From Rhipidocladum racemiflorum (taxonomy: Eukaryota > Streptophyta > Magnoliopsida > Poales > Poaceae): a DNA stretch of 64,000 nt. Both the position numbers and the translations under genes were made by a program. The stretch covers positions 124,001 to 188,000 of the forward strand of contig JAYEVF010000050.1 in NCBI GenBank assembly GCA_036346355.1, written 5' to 3'. Of the stretch, positions 1 through 11,949 are shown piece by piece (position 1 is the stretch's first letter; every line of letters starts with the position of its first letter). A model generated the notes under the pieces. It did not search any database, was not told the DNA's origin, and worked only from the letters and a program-made list of their open reading frames with translations.

Positions 1-30
1 CCTGAATAGAGTTCATGTGTGCCCAAGCTC

Positions 31-1861
31 ATTTCGGCATGCATTTCTGTTGCATCCGGGTCAGTGCGAAGCATTTCTCCGCGATAGGTGCCGACGGGTA
101 CTTCAAGCTGCGTGCGTATCAAAACGATGCACGAAACGAAAATGTAGGCCAAACTCCGCGCGTGGGCTTTACGTGCATTTCAACACAATTCTGAATTCAT
201 TTCGAATACGTCCGAGTGAGTGTGAAACATCCCTCCGCGACGGGTCGCAATGTGTACTACTACAAGCTGCGTCCGGACGGAAAAGATGCAAGAAAGGAAA
301 ATTGGTGTCAAACTCCCCGAATGGACTTCATATATGCCCTGTACCATTTCAACAAGCATTTCGAGCACGTCCGAGTCGATGCGAAACATTCATGAACGAC
401 GGGTCCCTAATGGCACTTTCAACTACACGCGTACCGAAGCGGTGCGAAAAACGAAAATTTGTTCCAATCATGCCGAATGAACTTCTTATACGCCCAAGCT
501 CATTTCGGCATGCATTTCGAGTCCGTCCGAGTTCTTGTGAAACGTTTCTCCACGATGAGTACGAACGAATACTGCAAGCGGCACCCGTTCGAAAACGTTG
601 CGCGATATGAAACTGAGTGCCGAACACACCGATTGGAATTCATATGTGCTTTAACTCATTTTGGCATGCATGTTGAATATGTCCGAGTCGGTGCCAAATA
701 TTCCACCATGACGGGTAATATAAGCCGAATACGAATGGAACCGATGCACGAAAAAGAACTGAGTGCCAAACGACCCGAAAGAACTTATGATGTTTGCTGC
801 CGCTTTTCATCATTTGTTTCGAATCCATTCGAGTAGGTCTGAAAAACATCATCCACGACGGGTCCCAACGGGCACTATGCAGCGGCAGCCATAAGAAAAT
901 GGAAATGATGCACGAAATGAAACATTGTGGCAAGCAGCACACACGCCGAAAATGAAGCACGAAATGGAACATTGTGGCAACACCTTACACGCTGCATCCT
1001 TACACGCCAAAATGAAACATTGCGGCACGAATCGAAAATGATGGACGAAATGGAGCCAGGTGCCAAGCACACCGAATGCAATTCGTATGTGTTGTAGCTC
1101 ATTTAGGCATGCATTTCGAATCCGTCCGAGTCGGCGTGAAATATTCCCCAACGACGAGTTCCTAGGCTGAAAAAATTGAAAGCGATGCACGAAGCGAAAT
1201 TGAGTGCCAAACACCCAGAATTAACTTACGATGTTCGCTTGTGCATCTCAGCACAATTCTGCATTCAATTCGAATACGTCCGAGTGAGTGTGAAACATGC
1301 CTCCGCGACGGGTCACAAGGGGTACCGCAAGCTGCGTCTGAACGAAAACGATGCACGTAACGAAACTGGGTCTCAAACTCCCCGAATGGCCTTCATGTGT
1401 GCCCTAGCCCGTTTCGGCAAGCGTTTCGAGTACGTCCGACTAGAAGCTAAACATTCATGCACAACGGGTCCCTAATTGTAATGTAAACTACACGCGTACC
1501 AGAATGGTGCACAAAACACAACATTGTTCCAAACATGCCGAACGAACTTCATATACGCCCAAGCGCATTTCGGCATGCGTTTTGAATCTTCCCGGGTCGT
1601 GCGAAACATTCCTCCGCGACGAGTATTGTATGGTGCAAGGATTTTCACAAGAAAACGACTCATAAGATGAAGCTGAGTGTCAATCAACCCGAATGTACTT
1701 CATGTTTGCGGTAGCTCATTTCAGCGAGCAATTTGGGCTCATCCGAGTCGGTGTTAAACCTACACGACAAATGGTACTATAAGTCACGTTCGTGCGAGAA
1801 CGAGTACGAAAAGAAAGCTTGTGGCAGACACCCTGAATAGAGTTCATGTGTGCCCAAGCTC
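31..1861 (+). repeat. Reference 1831-bp higher-order repeat unit (11 monomers)
   Basis: Monomer starts read from the recurrent ATTTCGGCATGCATTT-like boundary are 31 (M1), 177 (M2), 346 (M3), 502 (M4), 658 (M5), about 804 (M6), 1101 (M7), 1245 (M8), 1411 (M9), 1567 (M10) and 1718 (M11). The next M1 starts at 1862. Lengths run from 144 to 169 bp, mean about 153, except M6, which is about 297 bp because of an internal 48-bp triplication. Monomers within a unit differ clearly from each other, while the same monomer in successive units is nearly identical. That is the defining pattern of a higher-order repeat. Confidence 0.93.
896..1063 (+). repeat. 48-bp internal triplication in monomer 6
   Basis: The motif AACATTGTGG (third copy AACATTGCGG) recurs at 921, 968 and 1016, spaced 47 and 48 bp, each within similar GAAAATGA...ACGAAATGGA context. 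The extra 144 bp (3 x 48) accounts for M6 being 297 bp instead of about 153. The triplication is present in every M6 of both array orientations, so it predates HOR amplification. Confidence 0.75.
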
Positions 1862-2876
1862 ATTTCGGCATGCATTTCTGTTGCATCCGGGTCAGTGCGA
1901 AGCATTTCTCCGCGATAGGTGCCGACGGGTACTTCTAGCTGCGTGCGTATCAAAACGATGCACGAAACGAAAATGTAGGCCAAACTCCGCGCGTGGGCTT
2001 TACGTGCATTTCAGCACAATTCTGAATTCATTTCGAATACGTCCGATTGAGTGTGAAACATCCCTCCGCGACGGGTCGCAATGTGTACTACTGCAAGCTG
2101 CGTCCTGACGGAAACGATACCCGAAAGGAAAATTGGTGTCAAACTCCCCGAATGGACTTCATATATGCCCTGTCCCATTTCAACAAGCATTTCGAGCACG
2201 TCCGAGTCGATGCGAAACATTCATGAACTTCGGGTCCCTAATGGCACTTTTAACTACACGCGTACCAAAGCGGTGCGCAAAACGAAAATTTGTTCCAATC
2301 ATGCCGAATGAACTTCATATACGCCCAAGCTCATTTTGGCATGCATTTCGAGTCCGTCCGAGTTGTTGGCGGTGCGTAAAACGAAAATTTGTTCCAATCA
2401 TGCCGAGTGAACTTCATATACGCCCAAACTCATTTCGGCATGCATTTCGAGTCCGTCCGAGTTGTTGTGAAAAATTTCTCCACGATGAGTACGAACGAAT
2501 ACTACAAGCGGCGCCCGTTCGAAAACGTTGCGCGATATGAAACTGAGTGCCGAACACACCGATTGGAATTCATATGTGCTTTAGCTCATTTTGGCATGCA
2601 TATCGAATATGTTCGAGTCAGTGCCAAATATTCCACCACGACAGGTAATATAAGCCGAATACGAACGGAACCGATGCACGAAACAGAACTGAGTGCCAAA
2701 TGCCCCGAAAGTTCTTATGATGTTTTCTACCGCTTTTCATCATTTGTTTCGAATCCATTCGAGTAGGTCTGAAAAACATCATCCACGACGGGTCCCAATA
2801 GGCACTGTGTAGCGGCAGCCATACGAAAATGGAAATGATGCACGAAATGAAACATTGTGGCAAGCAGCACACACGC

Positions 2877-3799
2877 TGATGTAACACTGGGTGTACCGAT
2901 CTTTCGATGAGAATGATAACCTTCGATTTGGGTGGAGACGATTTTGACGATCCGACTACAACGTACAACGACGATGCGCCTTAGCAATCGCTAAACCATC
3001 TCCAGATGGTTATTGACTTTGCCGTGGGCACGATCAACCTGATCACGAAGATCAATTCCTGCAAGCAATCGAAGAACAAGCAAGAACAAGGCAAAAGCAA
3101 TCTAAAATTGCAAATATAGATGAAGTATAGAAAAATTAGGGTTCTGATACAAGGAGCTTGTTAGGCGGCTGTTGAGCACATCTAAAAGACTCAAATAGTA
3201 GCAAAAGGCTAAACTATCAAATAACCAAAACCCAAGTTATTTTGGGGGACTCCCTAGCTATTTATAGGAGAAATAGGAGGCCAAAACCAGGCTTGGGGCG
3301 TCTAAAACACCTCCATGGCCGAGTAGGACTCGTATTCCTAGTTTGACTCGGATTTGGAAAGATGACAAAAAATTGTTTTGCAGATTCCGTTGACTCATAA
3401 GGAATTTGGAGGTGGGGCCGGATCCGTTGGAAAGAGGACGTCGAAATCTTTCAAACCAGTACTCATATACCCCAAACACTCTTGTGGATCAAAAGTTATG
3501 GTCGTTTTAAATTGGTGCTGTCCCGGAGGCCGAATCCGAGTTGAACTTGTGCACCGGAAGAATTGGCTTCATGCTTGACTTTTGGGAGTCCTTCTCCTTG
3601 GTTCCTAAGGACAATAAAATCATCACAAGGATTAAATAGCATTCCATTTATTAAATTATTTGTATGCAACCCGAGGAACGCATTCACCTGGCAATTGAAT
3701 TGACGTGCGCGAGCTCGAGTAATTGGCCCTTGTATTACATTGTTGGTTTCAATTGGGTTTGTAGGCATGGCCGTATCCATGGTAGTGATGTCCTCATCA
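2877..3799 (-). mobile_element. CRM-A type LTR (solo-like, minus strand)
   Basis: On the plus strand it starts TGATGTAACACTGGGTG and ends GATGTCCTCATCA, so the minus strand reads TGATGAGGAC...TTACATCA, the same termini as the LTRs of the element at 38271-46070. Length is 923 bp against 922-924 bp there. It carries the conserved GCGCCTTAGCAATCGC block shared by all CRM LTRs in the window. The minus-strand frame 3816-3496 crosses the LTR edge and encodes the CR-like tail (GPITRARARQ). No target-site duplication is visible: the satellite breaks in M6 on the left, and more CRM sequence follows on the right. Confidence 0.9.
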
Positions 3800-3868
3800 T
3801 CCTCCCCATCTTGCATTTGAGTCGTCCTCGACTCAAGTTCGTCATCTTATCCCAAGTATGGCTTTAGA
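3800..3868 (-). pseudogene. CRM polypurine tract and integrase C-terminal stub
   Basis: Directly next to the LTR, the minus strand reads GCAAGATGGGGAGGA, the polypurine tract that primes plus-strand synthesis. Upstream of it are codons equivalent to the LKPYLG...DELESRTTQMQDGEDDE integrase tail found in other copies. The G run is four bases here, which keeps the integrase frame open into the LTR. The stub ends after about 70 bp, so almost all the internal region of this element is missing. Confidence 0.8.
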
Positions 3869-4137
3869 TCTGATAATTGAGTTGACGGGCTCGAGCTCGA
3901 GTCATTGGTCCTTGAACCGACGAAGATGTAGAAGGATAGCCAAGGTGGGGGTCGATAAAGCCATGCAGATGGATCCATCGTAGTAGATGTATACGAAGTA
4001 GATGATGCCGTGAAGTGTCGCCAACTTAATGGTCCTGGACAAGGTGGGGGTCGATGAAACCATGCGGTTGATATAATTGCAGCAACACTTGGTGATGACC
4101 ATATGTATGCAGTGTTAGTTCTGTCGATGATGAGCAT
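3869..4137. other. Unclassified spacer between two CRM LTRs
   Basis: The first 45 bp resemble the LTR-encoded CR segment of CRM (an ATAATTGAG...GAGTCATTGGTCC-like stretch also seen near 18900). The remaining ~220 bp match nothing else in the window. They contain CAAGGTGGGGGTCGAT twice, at 3941 and 4040, 99 bp apart and followed by similar CCATGC contexts, which suggests a decayed two-copy tandem repeat. No convincing coding frame. It may be a third LTR variant or captured sequence. Confidence 0.45.
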
Positions 4138-5067
4138 TGATGGAGCCGTGATGGCACTATGGGTGTCCCGATCTTTCGATGAGAAACACACGATCGATTT
4201 GTTGGAGTCGACCTTGACGATCCGACTACACCGTACGACGACGATGCGCCTTAGCAATCGCTAAACCAACTTCAGCGGGTTATTGATCTTGCCGTAGGCA
4301 CGATCAACCTGAACACGAGGTTCACTTCCTGCAAGCAACCGAAGAACAAGCAAGAACAATAGGATAAGCAATCTGAAATTGCGGATAAAACTGGAAGCGA
4401 AACAAAGTGGAGTCTTATTGACGATCTTGACAAGGTGGCTGTCCAGCACAACTCGCACGATCAAGTTTGCACTTGGCTAAACTAATCAAATAAAACCCAA
4501 AACTCTAAGGAGCCGACGTCTGGCTATTTATAAAAGCTAGGGGCGTGGGAATCACGTCCAAAGTAGTAGGATACCAACTACAACTCTATTACAAGGCCCA
4601 AAGCCCAAGTCTTCTCGATTTGGAAAAGTGACGCCAATTGTTTTGCAGATTCCCGTCGACTCGAACGGAATTTGGGGATGGGGTCGGATCCGTTGGAAAG
4701 AGGACGTCAAAACCTTTCAAACCAGTACTCATAGACCCCAAACACCCTTGTGGATCAAAAGTTATGGTCATTTTAAGTTGGTGCTGTCCCGGAGGCCGAA
4801 TCCGAGTATAACTTGTGCACCGGAAGAATTGGCTTCATGCTTGACGTTTGGGAGTCCTTCTCCATGGTTCCTAAGGACAATAAAATCATCACGAGGATTA
4901 AATAGCATTCCATTCATTAAATTATTTGTATGCAACCCGAGGAACGCATTCACCTGGTAATTGAATTGTCGTGCGCAAGCTCGAGTAATTGGCCCTTGTA
5001 TTATATTGTTGGCTTCAATTGGGTTTGTAGGCATGGCCGTATGCATGGTAGTGATGTCCTCATCATT
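4138..5067 (-). mobile_element. CRM-C type LTR (minus strand)
   Basis: The plus strand starts TGATGGAGCCGTGATGGCAC and ends GATGTCCTCATCA. It matches the LTRs at 53216-54141 and 59384-60311 over its whole length (930 bp against 926-928). A TATA-like element (TATAAATAGC on the minus strand) lies at about 4522-4533. There is no polypurine tract after its edge at 5067: it is joined directly to reverse transcriptase sequence, so this copy has lost all of RT from its catalytic core onward, RNase H and integrase. Confidence 0.9.
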
Positions 5068-5964
5068 ATTAATAGCTCTACAGTCAACACACATGCGCCA
5101 TGAGCCATCTTTCTTTGGAACTAAAAGGATTGGAACAGCACAAGGGCTAAGAGACTCACGTACGTATCCTTTGTCAAGCAGATCTTGAACTTGGCGTTGT
5201 ATTTCTTTAGTCTCTTCCGGGTTTGTGCGGTATGGCTCACGATTGGGTAGCGAGGCGCCGGGAATGAGGTCAATTTGGTGCTCAATGCCTCGCATTGGTG
5301 GCAGCCCCGGTGGTACCTCGTTGGGAAACACATCCATGTACTCCTGTAAAAGATTAGTGACAGCAGGAGGCAAAAGAGAAGGTAGATCTTCACATGAAAA
5401 TAGAGCCTCTTTGCAAATGAGAGCGTAACAAAGAGAATCACTAGCATGTAATTCATTCAAATCAGATTTGGTAGCTAGGAAACATGCACCCTTCAATTGA
5501 ATCTCATTTGGTTTGTCATGAACAGATTTAGCATTTTTCTCAAGGTGCTGTTTTTGATCATGTACCACAATCTGATTTTCACTTTTGTTGTTGTTTAGAT
5601 TCTTCTCTCTATTAGCTCTATCAATCTCATCTTTGAAAATAGCATCGGGAGACATGGGATGTAAGACAATTTTCTTATCTTGGTGCACAAAAGAGTATTG
5701 ATTAGTTCTACCATGATGTACACAATTTTTATCATATTGCCATGGTCTACCTAACAGCATGGAACAAGCTTGCATAGGTACAACATCGCAATCAACATAA
5801 TCATGATAAGAACCTAAAATAAAATGCACTCTTACCAAGCGGGTTACCTTTAGTTTGCCGCTGTTTGTGAACCATTGGATGTGGTAAGGTTGAGGATGTG
5901 GTCTAGTGGAGAGTGCAAGCTTTTCAACCATGTCCACGCTAGCGTTCGAACGAAAACGATGCAC
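4768..5964 (-). pseudogene. Chimeric 398-aa frame: CRM-B protease-RT fragment fused to LTR-C CR tail
   Basis: Residues about 10-300 are CRM Pol from just after the protease motif through the linker to the start of reverse transcriptase, ending at the MCVDCRAINN motif. At residue 300 (base 5067) the frame passes directly into the LTR-encoded tail (DEDITTM...). The Pol part (5068-5944) is nearly identical to 21320-22190 of the CRM-B element, but the LTR is CRM-C type, so the copy looks recombinant. The join retains AATAATGATGA, compatible with a few bases of microhomology. The first nine or so residues come from satellite DNA (join near 5942-5944, GCG shared). The RT catalytic aspartates, RNase H and integrase are absent, so no replication function is expected. 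The frame may be open by chance. Confidence 0.82.
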
Positions 5965-6467
5965 GTAACGAAACTGGGTCTCAAACTCCTCGAATGGGCT
6001 TCATATGTGCCCTAGCCCGTTTCGGCAAGCGTTTCGAGTACGTCCGACTAGAAGCTAAACATTCATGCACAACGGGTCCCTAATTGTAATGTAAACTACA
6101 CGCGTACCAGAATGGTGCAAAAAACACAACATTGTTCGAAACATGCCGAACGAACTTCATATACGCCCAAGCGCATTTCGGCATGCGTTTTGAATCTTCC
6201 CGGGTCGTGCGAAACATTCCTCCGCGACGAGTACTGTATGCATGGATTTTCACAAGAAAACGACGCATAAGATGAAGCTGGGTGTCAATCAACCCGAATG
6301 GACTTCATGTCTGCGGGTAGCTCATTTCAGCGAGCAATTTGGGCTCATCCGAGTCGATGCGAAACCTACACGACAAATGGTACTATAAGTCACGTTCGTG
6401 CCAGAAAGAGTACGAAAAGAAAGCTTGTGGCAGACACCCTGAATAGAGTTCATGTGTGCCCAAGCTC

Positions 6468-8292
6468 ATTTCGGCATGCATTTCTGTTGCATCCGGGTCG
6501 GTGCGAAGCATTTCTCCGCGATAGGTGCCGACGGGTACTTCAAGCTGCGTGCGTATCAAAACGATGCACGAAACGAAAATGTAGACCAAACTCCGCGCGT
6601 GGGCTTTACGTGCATTTCAGCACAATTCTGAATTCATTTCGAGTACGTCCGAGTGAGTGTGAAACATCCCTCCGCGACGGGTCGCAATGTGTACTACTGC
6701 AAGCTGCGTCCGGACGGAAACGATGCCCGAAAGGAAAATTGGTGTCAAACTCCCCGAATGGACTTCATATAGGCCCTGTCCCATTTCAACAAGCATTTCG
6801 AGCACGTCCGAGTTGATGGGAAACATTCATGAACGACGGGTCCCTAATGGCAGTTTCAACTACACGCGTACCAAAGCGGTGCGCAAAACGAAAATTTGTT
6901 CCAATCATGCCGCATGAACTTCATATACGCCCAAGCTCATTTCGGCATGCATTTCGAGTCCGTCCGAGTTGTTGTGAAACGTTTCTCCACGATGAGTACG
7001 AACGAATACTACAAGCGGCGCCCGTTCGAAAATGTTGCGCGATATGGAACCGAGTGCCGAACACACCGATTGGAATTCATATGTGCTTTAACTCATTTTG
7101 GCATGCATGTCGAATATGTTCGAGTCGGTGCCAAATATTCCACCACGACGGGTAATATAAGCCGAATCTGACGGAACCGATGCACGAAACAGAACTGAGT
7201 GCCAAACGCCCCGAAAGAACTTATGATGTTTGCTGCCGCTTTTCATCATTTGTTTCGAATCCATTCGAGTAGGTCTGAAAAACATCATCCACGACGGGTC
7301 CCAACGGGCACTGTGCAGCGGCAGCGATACGAAAATGGAAATGATGCACAAAATGAAACATTGTGGCAAGCAGCACACACGCCGAAAATGATGCACGAAA
7401 TGGAACATTGTGGCAACACCTTACACGCTGCTTCCTTACACGCCAAAATGAAACATTGCGGCATGAATCGAAAATGATGGACGAAATGGAGCCGGGTGCC
7501 AAGCACACCGAATGCAATTCGTATGTGTTGTAGCTCATTTACGCATGCATTTCGAATCCGTCCGAGTCGACGTGAAATATTCCACAACGACGAGTTCCTA
7601 GGCTGAAAAAATTGAAAGCGATGCACGAAGCGAAACTGAGTGCCAAACACCCAGAATTAACTTACGATGTTCGCTTGTGCATCTCAGCACAATTCTACAT
7701 TCAATTCGAATACGTCCGACTGAGTGTGAAACATGCCTCCGCGACGGGTCACAAGGGGTACCGCAAGCTGCGTTCGAACGAAAACGATGCACGTAACGAA
7801 ACTGGGTCCCAAACTCCCCGAATGGGCTTCATATGTGCCCTAGCCCGTTTCGGCAAACGTTTCGAGTACGTCCGACTAGAAGCTAAACATTCATGCACAA
7901 CGGGTCCCTAATTGTAATGTAAACTACACGCGTAACAGAATGGTGCAAAAAACACAACATTGTTCGAAACATGCCGAACGAACTTCATATACGCCCAAGC
8001 GCATTTCGGCATGCGTTTTGAATCTTCCCGGGTCGTGCGAAACATTCCTCCGCGACGAGTACTGTATGCATGGATTTTCACAAGAAAACGACGCATAAGA
8101 TGAAGCTGGGTGTCAATCAACCCGAATGGACTTCATGTCTGCGGTAGCTCATTTCAGCGAGCAATTTGGGCTCATCCGAGTCGGTGCGAAACCTACACGA
8201 CAAATGGTACTATAAGTCACGTTAGGTACAGAGCAGTCTGAAAAGAAAGCTTGTGGCAGACACCCTGAATAGAGTTCATGTGTGCCCAAGCT
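6468..8292 (+). repeat. HOR unit (1825 bp)
   Basis: Complete M1-M11 unit, collinear with 31-1861. It contains the variant GAATCTGACGG near 7146 where most units read GAATACGAACGG, and a variant ending GTTAGGTACAGAGCAGTCTG near 8221 where most read GTTCGTGCCAGAACGAGTACG. Confidence 0.92.
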
Positions 8293-10123
8293 CATTTCGG
8301 CATGCATTTCTGTTGCATCCGGGTCGGTGCGAAGCATTTCTCCGCGATAGGTGCCGACGGGTACTTCAATTTGCGTGTGTATCAAAACGATGCACGAAAC
8401 GAAAATGTAGGCCAAACTCCGCGCGTGGGCTTTACGTGCATTTCAGCACAATTCTGAATTTATTTCGACTACGTCCGAGTGAGTGTGAAACATCCCTCCG
8501 CGACGGGTCGCAATGTGTACTACTGCAAGCTGCGTCCGGACGGAAACGATGCCCGAAAGGAAAATTGGTGTCAAACTCCCCGAATGGACTTCATATAGGC
8601 CCTGTCCCATTTCAACTATCATTTCGAGCACGTCCGAGTCGATGGGAAACATTCATGAACGACGGGTCCCTAATGGCACTTTCAACTACACGCGTACCAA
8701 AGCGGTGCGCAAAACAAAAATTTGTTCCAATCATGCCGAATGAACTTCATATACGCCCAAGCTCATTTCGGCATGCATTTCGAGTCCGTCCGAGTTGTTG
8801 TGAAACGTTTCTCCACGATGAGTACGAACGAATACTACAAGCGGCGCCCGTTCGAAAACGTTGCGCGATATGGAACCGAGTGCTAAACACACCGATTGGA
8901 ATTCATATGTGCTTTAACTCATTTTGGCATGCATGTCGAATATGTCCGAGTTGGTGCCAAATATTCCACCACGACGGGTAATATAAGCCGAATACGAACG
9001 GAACCGATGCACGAAACAGAACTGAGTGCCAAACGCCCCGAAAGAACTTATGATGTTTGCTGCCGCTTTTCATCATTTGTTTCGAATCCATTCGAGTAGG
9101 TCTGAAAAACATCATCCACGACGGGTCCCAACGGGTACTGTGCAGCGGCAGCCATACGAAAATGGAAATGATGCACGAAATGAAACATTGTGGCAAGCAG
9201 CACACATGCCAAAAATGAAGCACGAAATGGAACATTGTGGCAACACCTTACACGCTGCATCCTTACACACCAAAATGAAACATTGCGGCACGAATCGAAA
9301 ATGATGGACGAAATGGAGCCGGGTGCCAAGCACACCGAATGCAATTCGTATGTGTTGTAGCTCATTTACGCATGCATTTCGAATCCGTCCGAGTCGGCGT
9401 GAAATATTCCACAACGACGAGTTCCTAGGCTGAAAAAATTGAAAGCTATGCACGAAACAAAACTGAGTGCCAAACACCCAGAATTAACTTACGATGTTCG
9501 CTTGTGCATCTCAGCACAATTCTGCATTCAATTCGAATACGTCCAAGTGAGTGTGAAACATGCTTCCGCGACGGGTCACAAGGGGTACCGCAAGCTGCGT
9601 CCTAACGAAAACGATGCACGTATCGAAACTGGGTCTCAAACTCCCCGAATGGGCTTCATATGTGCCCTAGCCCGTTTCGGCAAGCGTTTCGAGTACGTCC
9701 GACTAGAAGCTAAACATTCATGCACAGCGGGTCCCTAATTGTAATGTAAACTACACGCGTACCAGAATGGTGCACAAAACACAACATTGTTCGAAACATG
9801 CCGAACGAACTTCATATACGCCCAAGCGCATTTCGGCATGCGTTTTGAATCTTCCCGGGTCGTGCGAAATATTCCTCCGCGACGAGTACTGTATGGTGCA
9901 TGGATTTTCACAAGAAAACGACGCATAAGATGAAGCTGGGTGTCAATCAACCCGAATGGACTTCATGTCTGCTGTAGCTTATTTCAGCGAGCAATTTGGG
10001 CTCATCCGAGTCGGTGCGAAACCTACACGACAAATGGTACTATAAGTCACGTTCGTGCCAGAACGAGTACGAAAAGAAAGCTTGTGGCAGACACCCTGAA
10101 TAGAGTTCATGTGTGCCCAAGCT
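8293..10123 (+). repeat. HOR unit (1831 bp)
   Basis: Complete and collinear with the reference unit. M1 through M11 are present, including the M6 triplication (about 9183-9300). No inserted sequence. Confidence 0.93.
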
Positions 10124-11949
10124 CATTTCGGCATGCATTTCTGTTGCATCCGGGTCGGTGCGAAGCATTTCTCCGCGATAGGTGCCGACGGGTACTTCAC
10201 GCTGCGTGCGTATCAAAACGATGCACGAAACGAAAATGTAGGCCAAACTCCGCGCGTGGGCTTTACGTGCATTTCAGCACAATTCTGAATTCATTTCGAG
10301 TACGTCCGAGTGAGTGTGAAACATCCCTCCGCGACGGGTCGCAATGTGTACTACTGCAAGCTGCGTCCGGACGGAAACGATGCCCGAAAGGAAAATTGGT
10401 GTCAAACTCCCCGAATGGACTTCATATAGGCCCTGTCCCATTTCAACATGCATTTCGAGCACGTCCGAGTCGATGGGAAACATTCATGAACGACGGGTCC
10501 CTAATGGCACTTTCAACTACACGCGTACCAAAGCGGTCATAAAGCGAAAATTTGTTCCAATCATGCCGAATGAACTTCATATACGCCCAAGCTAATTTCG
10601 GCATGCATTTCGAGTCCGTCCGAGTTGTTGTGAAACGTTTCTCCACGATGAGTACGAACGAATACTACAAGCGGTGCCCGTTCGAAAACGTTGCGCGATA
10701 TGGAACCGAGTGCCGAACACACCGATTGGAATTCATATGTGCTTTAACTCATTTTGGCATGCATGTCGAATATGTCCGAGTCGTTGCCAAATATTCCACC
10801 ACGACGGGTAATATAAGCCGAATACGAACGGAACGATGCACAAAACAGAACTGAGTGCCAAACGCCCCAAAAGAACTTATGATGTTTGCTGCCGCTTTTC
10901 ATCATTTGTTTCGAATCCATTCGAGTAGGTCTGAAAAACATCATCCACGACGGGTCCCAACGGGCACTGTGCAGCGGCAGCCATACGAAAATGGAAATGA
11001 TGCACGAAATGAAACATTGTGGCAAGCAGCACACACGCCGAAAATGAAGCACGAAATGGAACATTGTGGCAACACCTTACACGCTGCATCCTTACACGCC
11101 AAAATGAAACATTGCGGCACGAATCGAAAATGATGGACGAAATGGAGCCGGGTGCCAAGCACACCGAATGCAATTCGTATGTGTTGTAGCTCATTTACGC
11201 ATGCATTTCGAATCCGTCCGAGTCGGCGTGAAATATTCCACAACGACGAGTTCCTAGGCTGAAAAAATTGAAAGCTATGCACGAAACGAAACTGAGTGCC
11301 AAACACCCAGAATTAACTTACGATGTTCGCTTGTGCATCTCAGCACAATTCTGCATTCAATTCGAATACGTCCGAGTGAGTGTGAAACATGCCTCCGCGA
11401 CGGGTCACAAGGGGTACCGCAAGCGGCGTCCTAAGGAAAACGATGCACGTAACGAAACTGGGTCTCAAACTCCCCGAATGGGCTTCATATGTGCCCTAGC
11501 CCGTTTCGCAAGCGTTTGATACGTCCGACTAGAAGCTAAACATTCATGCACAGCGGGTCCCTAATTGTAATGTAAACTACACGCAGCGTACCAGAATGGT
11601 GCACAAAACACAACATTGTTCGAAACATGCCGAGCGAACTTCATATACGCCCAAGCGCATTTCGCATGCGTTTGAATCTTCCCGGTCGTCTGAAACATTC
11701 CTCCGACGAGTACTGTATGGTGCATGGATTTTCACAAGAAAACGACGCATAAGATGAAGCTGGGTGTCAATCAACCCGAATGGACTTCATGTCTGCGGTA
11801 GCTCATTTCAGCGAGCAATTTGGGCTCATCCGAGTCGGTCTGAAACCTACCACGACAAATGGTACTATAAGTCACGTTAATTGCCAGAGCAGTCTGAAAA
11901 GAAAGCTTGTGGCAGACACCCTGAATAGAGTTCATGTGTGCCCAAGCTC
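10124..11949 (+). repeat. HOR unit (1826 bp) with a cluster of small indels at its 3' end
   Basis: Collinear with the reference. From about 11510 to the end, and on into the next unit to about 12060, small losses and substitutions cluster, for example TTTCGCAAGCGTTTGATACG against TTTCGGCAAGCGTTTCGAGTACG elsewhere. Density is far higher than in neighbouring units, so low consensus quality is a likely cause. Confidence 0.9.

Larger units (their letters stand above)
1..2876 (+). repeat. Satellite array, forward block 1
   Basis: Tandem satellite. The window opens in the last 30 bases of monomer 11; a complete HOR unit (31-1861) and part of a second (1862-2876) follow. All monomers share a core like GCATGCATTTCGAGTCCGTC followed by a block of the type GCGAAACATTCCTCCGCGAC. 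The block stops inside monomer 6, where CRM LTR sequence begins. Open frames here are by-products of the repeat and no gene is proposed. Monomer length resembles the roughly 155-bp satellites known from grass centromeres; that comparison is from general knowledge, not from an alignment. Confidence 0.95.

Noticed and set aside
1567..1620. Possible CENP-B box-like motif in M10 (TTGAATCTTCCCGGGTCG)
   Set aside because: It does not fit the NTTCGNNNNANNCGGGN consensus, and a CENP-B box is not established for plant satellites.
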